From assembly GCA_023014365.1 (NCBI GenBank), contig JAEBUN010000006.1, positions 62,001 through 126,000 on the forward strand: a stretch of 64,000 bases of DNA. Reading direction: 5' to 3'. The stretch comes from Lepiota brunneoincarnata (Eukaryota; Basidiomycota; Agaricomycetes; Agaricales; Agaricaceae). This document shows positions 57,323 to 64,000 of this stretch, in pieces; position 1 is the first letter of the stretch; the number at the start of each line of letters is the position of its first letter. The notes below the pieces were generated by a model. It saw nothing but the letters and a program-made list of their open reading frames with translations. It did no database searches and had not been told where the DNA came from. The position numbers and the translations under genes are program-made.

Positions 57323-57964
57323 TGTATTGGTTACGAACCATCAGATGCCTCTTATCCCTCGTTGCGGACCATTTCCGACTTGCTTGAATTTGTGTAAATC
57401 CAACCTCCCGACGACCATCTAGCTTTTTATATAAATTATCTTCTATCATTCCCGCCTTGTTTCGTTCGGAACTCGTGGAATAAAAGCACCTCACCTCCCA
57501 GACACCTCTGACGCACAAAAACACACAAATCATTCCGATGCTGGAATTTGAATACAGACAACGGAGGATTCGAACACCGTGTAGTGGTACAAATTGTACA
57601 TGAATATGGTAGAAATTACAGAGAAAAGTTTACCTTGTGTAGTGCCGGATACAACCCAAGAGAAACATCGACACCAACAGAGGCAAGGAAACCCGCTGCG
57701 GTGGGTTTCATGCAGGAAGCTATTGAAGATAATAATGTTAGGTAATAAAAATAAGGGAAAAAATAAGGTGGGGGCGGAGCGATAAAATGAATGATATGGG
57801 CTGATGGTTGAGCGGAGAGGCTCGCGAGACAGACGACTGCGCTAGAAACTGGCGCGTAAAAGATTTTAAGAAACGCGGACATCAACAAAGTCCCAAGTGA
57901 GGATAAAAGGAGTAGAGGGGTCGACTTCAAGGGCAGAGGATGCGAGCAGAGTTCGTCCTCATCG
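57323..57964. other. convergent 3' intergenic region
   Basis: 642 bp between the ends of the DOCK gene and the medusa-like gene. No exon model or RNA gene supported; a GATTCGAA word near 57567 is not part of a foldable tRNA. Confidence 0.55.
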
Positions 57965-59793
57965 TTAGACTTGATAATGATCGGTCATCGAGCCCAGCGT
58001 TTCGTCCGTGATGCCATTAAAAGTGAAGCCATCATATAGACGGTAGCCGTACGGCGTGACATCATCCGAAAAGTTAGGTACCGCCGTATTACCCGAATCA
58101 ATGGCATCGTAAGTTGACAGGAGGCTCAACCCATCTAAACCGATATCGTTCGACTTGAGATCTGTGGCCCAGGATGTGCCAGCAGGCTCAGTCAGCTGGG
58201 ATGATTCCGCATTATCGGTAACAAACAGAGGATAGACTGAAGTCGAGGGAGAGGTACTGGCGGGGCTCTCTGCAGGTGAAGAAAAAGAGTCGGAACCAGA
58301 GGAAGGGGAGATGAACGGGAAGTCGTCTGTTGGAGGCTCATATTTTGCTGTAGGGATGGGAATGGGATTGCTGCTGGTGGCAACGACCTCTGAACTTTCT
58401 TTTGGAGGGGGCAGATTCAGAGAAATGAGGTCTGGGCTAGCAGTTGGAGGCTGTCTCAACAGGGGTAGACTCTTCTGTACCCGGAGCAGAAGTTGTGTAA
58501 ATAGACTTTTTTTTTCGATGGCCAAGTCAACATCATTGTGCAAATCCCAATCGGTGCAACTCACGTATTTGGATAAAATTTTCTCCAATGCTTGCCCAAG
58601 CAGGTTCCACTCGAATACCTTGAGATCTTTCTCTATGTTCCTAGGTTTAGGATCCGGAAACTCCATTATACGCTGGAAAAATTCTCCGAACCCTGGCTTG
58701 TGCTTGGACACTGTCGTCGGACGAAGGCCTTCCAAATTGCGCCGGATCCTGTTCTTCTCTTCTACAGGAAACTCGCCGTTGGTAAGACGTTCCAGCAGAT
58801 AAATGACATCAACTGAGGTGACAAAACAAGTATCGGTCTCCTCGCGATAAATGCACGAAATGACGCTATCATTTTCGGAATACTCATCCTGCCTAATAGG
58901 CTGGCAAGAGACTATAAGCCTACGACCGTCTTGTACTTTGGAGAATCGAACAAGGCGACGACCAGCTTGTACCTCAGCGGGACTCCAACCAGTGCATATA
59001 CTCGTCAATGGAGTCACGAGTTCAAGAATGGGAATCTGCGCATATAAATTCTCGGGAGAATCACCAAGAGGGGGGTTCTTCGCCCGCATAAGGCTTTGCG
59101 ATTTCAAGCGTCGGTGCAGACGTGTATTCTGCTGTGACGAGACAGTAGCAGTGGGGGAGATAGGGGACTTGGAAAGCTGCCGGTAAGTGGTCGAGCGGCG
59201 CCTGAGAGTTGCCTCTGGGAGGGAAGATGGAATCTGGAGTCTAGGCGGCTGCCGGCTCGCGGCAATGTCGTTAAGCGAGCCTGAGCCTGAAAAAAGATCC
59301 GTCGAGTCAAGCATCGATCAAAGCTGAAAGAAGATGACCGACCGGAAGACCAGTACGAGAATTCCCCAAAAGTGACCGAGTCCAACACCTCATTCTTGTC
59401 GTTAAGAGCCTGCACAGAGAGCAAAACTTTGGCAGATTCCCGTGGGTCACAGGGAGGGATACTGGCGTCCAGTTGCCAACGGCCATAGGAATAATTGGGC
59501 AACTCGCGGACTTTGGTAGCGACTGCCCTCTGGCCAACGACAAGACGAACATAGAGTGCGTCAGCCACTTCTGGCTGAAAATGAATGCGGACTGTGATGG
59601 GGATGCCGCGCTCGCCCTCGGAAGGAGTATAGCCAAGAACCTGGATAGTACCCGACGGGGAGCTGACAACCTTGGACGGAGAAGGGGCAGAAGCGGCGGG
59701 TTCAAAGGGGAAGGAGCCGAGTGCGGCGGGGTTGGCGGTGGAGGGATAGGAGAGGTTGTCAGGGAAGGGGGCGTTGCGGGAGGCAGAGAGCAT
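57965..59793 (-). CDS. medusa-like developmental regulator (DUF7082)
   Basis: Two exons (59793-59343, 59286-57965; 56-nt intron) close in frame at 590 aa. The first exon holds an immunoglobulin/TIG-like start (QVLGYTPSEGERGIPITVRIHF, VRLVVGQRAVATKV). The second holds the DUF7082 core: VTPLTSICTGWSPAEVQAGR, DTCFVTSVDVIYLLERL, EKNRIRRNLEGLRP, FQRIMEFPDPKPRNIEKDLKVFEW. This is the conserved part of the ascomycete medusa/Acon regulators of sporulation and morphogenesis. A Ser/Pro-rich C-terminal half suggests a transcription activator. A GAAA repeat (59848-59870) lies in the upstream leader. Direct targets in basidiomycetes are unknown to me. Confidence 0.85.
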
Positions 59794-60630
59794 GGCGAGG
59801 ACGAAGAAAAATCGACGCTGACAACGCCTTGAATAAATAAGAGTGAAAGAAAGAAAGAAAGAAAGAGGACAACCCCCGTCACTTTTTGCCCTCGCCATAT
59901 TTATCACTCCCCACAAACCGCTCCAACCCAGCTCACTTTTCTCTTCCAAGAATAAACATACAACAATGACGCAGGTCTCTTTCTCCTATTTCCCTGCTGT
60001 CCACCAGCCCATTCCTTCATTCCATGGAAGTAAGCACATTGCCCGCTGCACTAGTGCAGCTCCTTTTCCCGCCCACCCTCGGCGGTTCCTAGTGTCTGAA
60101 CGCACAGCCTGCCGCGATAAGCGGACGTGCACTCTTGTTATGGCCGAGCGGCCTCGATCGCTCCATCGACGATCGGGTTTGGCTATATAGTCCTCGGGAC
60201 CGAACCACACCCGCAAAAGGAAATCTCATCCTCTGCTTGCTTATTGAAGTCATCCGCTCGTCGCTATTCCAGAGCTAGAAGGGCATTGGTCGCTGGGTAG
60301 AACAGTACAACAAGGAGCTGCAGGGGCGGGACCATCCCATGCCGGTCTGGCGATGTATTTATTACATCATCAGCACATTCGAGACATGTCGTAAGCCAAT
60401 AATACAGTCATACCGGGTGTGTATCTTTTAAGCACGCTCCGCCGGACAGTCCAGTCCTACTGATCCTGCCGGCATGTGATATGTCTGGGCTCCCAGTGCC
60501 CCTCTTCTCCTTCCTTATTATCCTCTTTCCATAGCCGGACCACGGGAGGGACATGGCCTTCAACAGACAGCACCCGTCCGCAGCCAATGCACCGGTCAAC
60601 AAACAATCGCTCATAAGAGTAGAGCAAACT
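59794..60630. other. 837-bp spacer upstream of the medusa-like gene
   Basis: Contains a GAAA microsatellite at 59848-59870 and a plus-strand 75-codon frame from 59966 (MTQVSFSYFPAV) without recognisable similarity or splice support. A long leader is plausible for a developmental regulator; nothing else seen. Confidence 0.5.
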
Positions 60631-61114
60631 CTAAAAGTTAGAAATGGAGGCCAGGCCGTTTATGTTAGATTTCCAACCGTTTCTAGTAATCAATCCATAA
60701 CTGACCATAAGGCTTTGAAATGTAATATTGGGGTGCAAATGCAGCACCCGCGCAAATTGCTGTGACAAATGTTGATACACTGTGTATTGGGATTGCAGAT
60801 GCGGGGCTTTCTGCGGGGAGCACGTGCCGACAACGTCGCGTCAGTCGCTCGTTCCCTACCCCGAATTTACTGCTACATACCTTCTCTCGTGGACCAAACG
60901 CTACCAAATTCTCAACCAAAATGGTCGCATCAGGCTCCTGGTACCCCATCGATATGTACACCGTCACCACGTCTGGAATCATAAACCTCAGCAGTTTCGG
61001 CCATTCCACCTTGGGTTCATCCGCCGTGCGTCGCCATATGTGTAATTTTGCTTTGTTCTCTTCATTGTACTTCTTTACATAGTTTATTAACCCTCCGGCC
61101 CTCAACGCCACCAT
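60631..61114 (-). CDS. hypothetical protein
   Basis: Two exons (61114-60881, 60810-60631; 70-nt intron GTATGT...CGCAG) close in frame at 137 aa. The N-terminal half reads LINYVKKYNEENKAKLHIWRR, WPKLLRFMIPDVVTVYISMG; the second exon is neutral (SQYTVYQHLSQQFARVLHL). No family recognised. The frame is open upstream of the ATG for 39 codons, so an upstream exon is possible, but that stretch looks like leader or intron. Confidence 0.5.
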
Positions 61115-61284
61115 AGCTTCACTTGGCGGTGGAAAGGCACGTGGTTCGTGTGGTGCCTTGAGCAAGTAGGGCTGGGGGGAAGCAGGTGAAGATGGCCGAG
61201 TTCTGGATAGGAGGAGGTATAATAAGATCATTCAATTCCAGGGTGCAGATCCTCTTGACTATCAAGATGTCTCGGAGCGGATGC

Positions 61285-62479
61285 TCACCTCCGTTTCCGG
61301 TTTTCTCTTCGGGGATTGAAATGGATTTCTGTTCCATCCGCATTCAGGCTGTCCTGTGCACAATGCAATGCCTTTTGTATTGGAGCAGAACAGATGCTCT
61401 CCCCTATCGTTTTCAACCGTTGGAATTCTGGACGAAGATCCCGCCCAACGAACGGCATGCCGTTGGACACGGGTGGCCTCAGAAGTACCGACGGTATCTG
61501 TCTTAATGTTTGGAGCTCGTCATATAGGTCTGTCAGATCCCGTATCTGCTTCTGGAGAGCCTGAAGATCGGACGGAGAGGTAGAAGAATCGGGCTCCATG
61601 CGGGCAGGAGTAGACCATGCGGAGTCAAACTGACGCAGGACTCTCCAAATACGAGTACACAAATGCCTAAGCTTCATTCTGATGCTCAAGTAAAACCACG
61701 ATAGCGCACAACATATAGCTCTAAATAAAAAAAACTGTCAGTCTGACCATGTGCCTATTCCTACAAGGCCGCCCCATGTATCGCCTTCCACAAAGCGACC
61801 CAAGAGAAAGAAGAGTATAATAGGAGCCGTCGTGGACTGACCTGACTCGGAAACAATACCTGTCCGTCATCTCTTGAATCTTTTCCACAAGGCTTTGCAC
61901 CGGGGAGCTCTGCGTGCCTCCCGACAGAGTGCAAGGCAGTGCAAACTGATAAGATGACAATTCCACTCGGGACACCTAGAAACATTTAGGCAATGAAAGC
62001 GTGAAGTGTTGGTATCTTGTGCCTACCTCCGCTCCTTGATCCAGCCATGGAGTTAACTCGAGAATTTTGAGCACGTTGTGTTCTTTCCCCGGACCAAAGT
62101 CCCCGTCTCCGAGCCAGAGCGCGACGTCACCCGTGTCGTCACTCTCGCTGCCCTCGCCTGCGAGAATGCTTGAGCAGCCCAGTGATTCCGCGGCACTGTT
62201 AGCTAATAAGGCGAGCTCGCAAAAGTACTTTGCGATCCTGTCCGGGGGTGGTACCACCCGCTGGGCACGTGGGGGGAGGAGAAGGAGACGATGAGGAAGA
62301 AACAGGGAGAGGGAGCCATCCTGATCAAATGCTCGCTGGATCTCGCTCAAAGTCAGGATGGTAGACGCTATAGCCTGTTTGATAGGAGGAGGAATGGCCA
62401 GTTGCTGGCTGATGGCAGCGACAACTTCATTTGTATCGCTAACCTTAATGAGATCCAAAGCCATCAGAGAGACGTTCAT
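61285..62479 (-). CDS. conserved-looking hypothetical protein
   Basis: Three exons (62479-62027, 61975-61860, 61720-61285; introns 51 and 139 nt) close in frame at 334 aa. The first exon is helical (VVAAISQQLAIPPPIKQAIAS, FCELALLANSAAESLG), the second short (SRVELSSYQFALPCTLSGG). The last has one hydrophobic stretch (AICCALSWFYLSI), which may be a membrane anchor or buried helix, then a coiled-coil-like part (LQALQKQIRDLTDLYDELQTL) and a basic tail RRENRKRR. Not recognised. The 139-nt intron is longer than its neighbours and may hide another exon. Confidence 0.65.
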
Positions 62480-62599
62480 GAACTATCTATCATGTAACCT
62501 CAGACGACCCTCGAATGAGTGTAACACGACACGTGGGATGACGTGTGACACCGCCGAAAATTCGACCAACTTTTTCATTCCTGCCATCGTCGTTCCCCA

Positions 62600-64000
62600 A
62601 TGCTACGCCTACTCACATATAATGTGGTCGCTCAAAGGTACGCTTTGCACACACACACACATGCTCTCTCTCTCTCGCTTATAACAGGTCTCCATTCGTA
62701 ACATAGACGTCTAGCTCGACCGTTACACCTTTCGTCGTTCACCCTCTCGTATCGCTCCCACAACCTTATTCTCAACCACACTCGCTTTCTCTCAACCCCA
62801 CAGCCTTCCACCAACCCAGAGAACTCCCGAAAGTCATCAGTGCTCCTCCCACCAAACACTCCACAGCAGCGTAAAGCCAAGCTAGGTCTTAGTCCAGGCC
62901 CCATCAAGCCACCACGGCCTTCGACACACTCCGTCCACCACGTCCCCCTTGCCCCAACCGCCTCATCACACAAACTACCCTCAACGTCCTCCTCTCCACC
63001 GCCTCTCAACGAAGTGAAAGAGACCGCTAAACGTGATATTGAAGAGGCCGAAGCTCACGGGATTCTAACCCCTCCTCCTCCGGATGCAAACTGGTTCAGA
63101 CGCACGGTCCACAAAGGCATTCAATTAGCAGTACGTATTAAAAACTCTAATTTGTACCCCAGCGATGTAACCTGCATATAAAGAAATTCTACTTTCGAGG
63201 TGTCAGGCTCATCTTCGTGAGGCGTAGAGAGATCTCCGAAATCCGCGCAAGAATAAAGGCCGGTGGACACCCTTTGACAAGAGCAGAATTCAGGTTCATC
63301 GAGACTCAGAAGGACGATGTCAACAAGTGCGTGTTTCTTCCTCATCACATTCCATGTTCCTTGGTCATGAGTCGCTAGAGTCATTCCTTTTGTAGTCATC
63401 GCTCTCTTGCTAGAAGAAATCATTCCCCTCATCGCTATCTACGCCCCGTCTTTTCTCCCATCCACCTGCATCCTCCCTTCGCAACAGACACGCATTCGGG
63501 AAAAGATGAGCCAAAAGGCTTTGGACTTTGCTCACAACAGTTCCTCCCTCTTCGCTGAGCTCCAGAACAAGGAGGCCCCCTCTGGTTATCTTCCTATTGA
63601 TGCAATCCGCTCTAACGATATATCCACTGCACTATGCGGGTATGTCTCCCTGGTTTTGTGCACAATTTTATAAATGATCGCATTCCTAGATTGCTTGGGC
63701 TTTCTACCATTGGTAACAACGCCCTACGGATACACCGCATTCGCGGTCGCCTTCGTTTCCTGGAAGAAGATGATCGCTTGCTGCTGCAGGATGGTTCACA
63801 ATTATCAGAAAAAGAACTAACAGAGGCTCTTCAAGAACGGGGGATGTGAGTGATTTGATTCTTAATCAACCTTTCAATTTATCTGTCGCCATTCACAGTG
63901 TGGGCCATCAGCTATCTCTGAAATTGAAGCAATCCAAACTTAAGTGGTGGTTGACTAGCATACAGTCATCTGATCCTAATAATGCTCCCGCCCGACGCCT
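62600..64000 (+). CDS. LETM1-domain mitochondrial protein (Mdm38-like), partial
   Basis: Exons 62600-62637, 62707-63130, 63184-63326, 63379-63639, 63690-63845 and 63899 onward; the gene runs off the right edge. The first two exons give a mitochondrial presequence (MLRLLTYNVVAQRRLARPL), with the acceptor at 62706 chosen because it gives this start. The LETM1 core follows: FYFRGVRLIFVRRREI, GHPLTRAEFRFIETQKDD, then the membrane segment VIPFVVIALLLEEIIPLIAIYAP, and later STALCGLLGLSTIG, RFLEEDDRLL, LSEKELTEALQERGI. Mdm38/LETM1 proteins act in inner-membrane cation/proton exchange and bind mitoribosomes. An ATG at 62622 with acceptor 62714 is an alternative. The first intron carries CA and CT runs. 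Confidence 0.88.

Noticed and set aside
57560..57585. GATTCGAAC word resembling a tRNA T-loop on the minus strand
   Set aside because: The flanking 5-base stems do not pair, and there is no D-arm box or acceptor stem at the right distance.
59966..60190. Plus-strand 75-codon ORF upstream of the medusa-like gene
   Set aside because: Short, Arg/Pro-rich, without recognised similarity or splice support; kept only as part of the spacer.

Overview
ORGANISM. This is nuclear DNA of a filamentous basidiomycete, most likely an Agaricomycete. Genes carry many GT-AG introns of 47-70 nt and lie on both strands with short spacers. The gene set (REI1, HAP2, RAX2, DASH Spc34, Dbf4, Atg5, DOCK-type GEF, medusa-like regulator, DUF6533 membrane protein) is fungal, several members have a form I associate with Agaricomycetes, and the mobile DNA is dominated by chromodomain Ty3/gypsy elements. 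I cannot name the genus.  REGION 1 (1 to about 23,200) is a nested transposon cluster. From left to right: a Ty3/gypsy element on the minus strand that runs off the left edge (1-5377) and holds a 211-bp MITE; a complete but decayed chromovirus A on the plus strand (5398-16265, LTRs at both ends, target duplication ACTAG), itself split by a Tc1/mariner element (7019-8625, TA duplication), by an unclassified insertion around the mariner, and by a 1.2-kb insertion in its integrase; a broken host or repeat-family gene (minus, 16271-17819) hit by both gypsy elements and by a solo LTR; a second member of that family (plus, 18604-19417); two further solo LTRs with perfect 5-bp duplications; and a 5'-truncated chromovirus copy B (about 20390-23215). 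Copy B has lost every CpG that copy A keeps in the stretch I compared, so methylation-linked decay is the likely fate of repeats here. About 1.1 kb of AT-rich DNA without genes (23216-24366) separates the cluster from the gene region.  REGION 2 (24.4-64 kb) is gene-dense euchromatin. Plus-strand order with strand: hypothetical nuclear protein (+), HAP2/NF-YA (-), SARNP/Tho1-like SAP protein (+), PP2C phosphatase (+), REI1 60S biogenesis factor (+), RAX2 polarity protein with a C-terminal SH3-like domain (-), complex I 17.8-kDa-type subunit (-), DUF1279/FAM210 mitochondrial protein (-), S-adenosylmethionine decarboxylase (+), twin Zn2Cys6 regulator (-), small secreted protein (+), Dbf4 (-), Atg5 (+, two frame breaks), DUF6533 membrane protein (-), small hypothetical (-), DASH Spc34 (-), DOCK-family GEF (+, two frame breaks), medusa/DUF7082 regulator (-), two hypotheticals (-), and an Mdm38/LETM1-like protein (+) cut by the right edge.  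HOW IT FITS. These are mostly housekeeping genes with no shared pathway. RAX2 and the DOCK GEF both bear on polarised growth; Dbf4 and Spc34 on the cell cycle; Atg5 on autophagy; complex I subunit, FAM210-like and LETM1-like on mitochondria. Exon models were built by hand from splice signals and frame; most multi-exon models close exactly in frame. The most notable points are single-nucleotide +1 frame breaks recurring in otherwise intact conserved genes, the RAX2-SH3 architecture, the twin zinc clusters with matching introns, and the modular TIR/MITE relationship.
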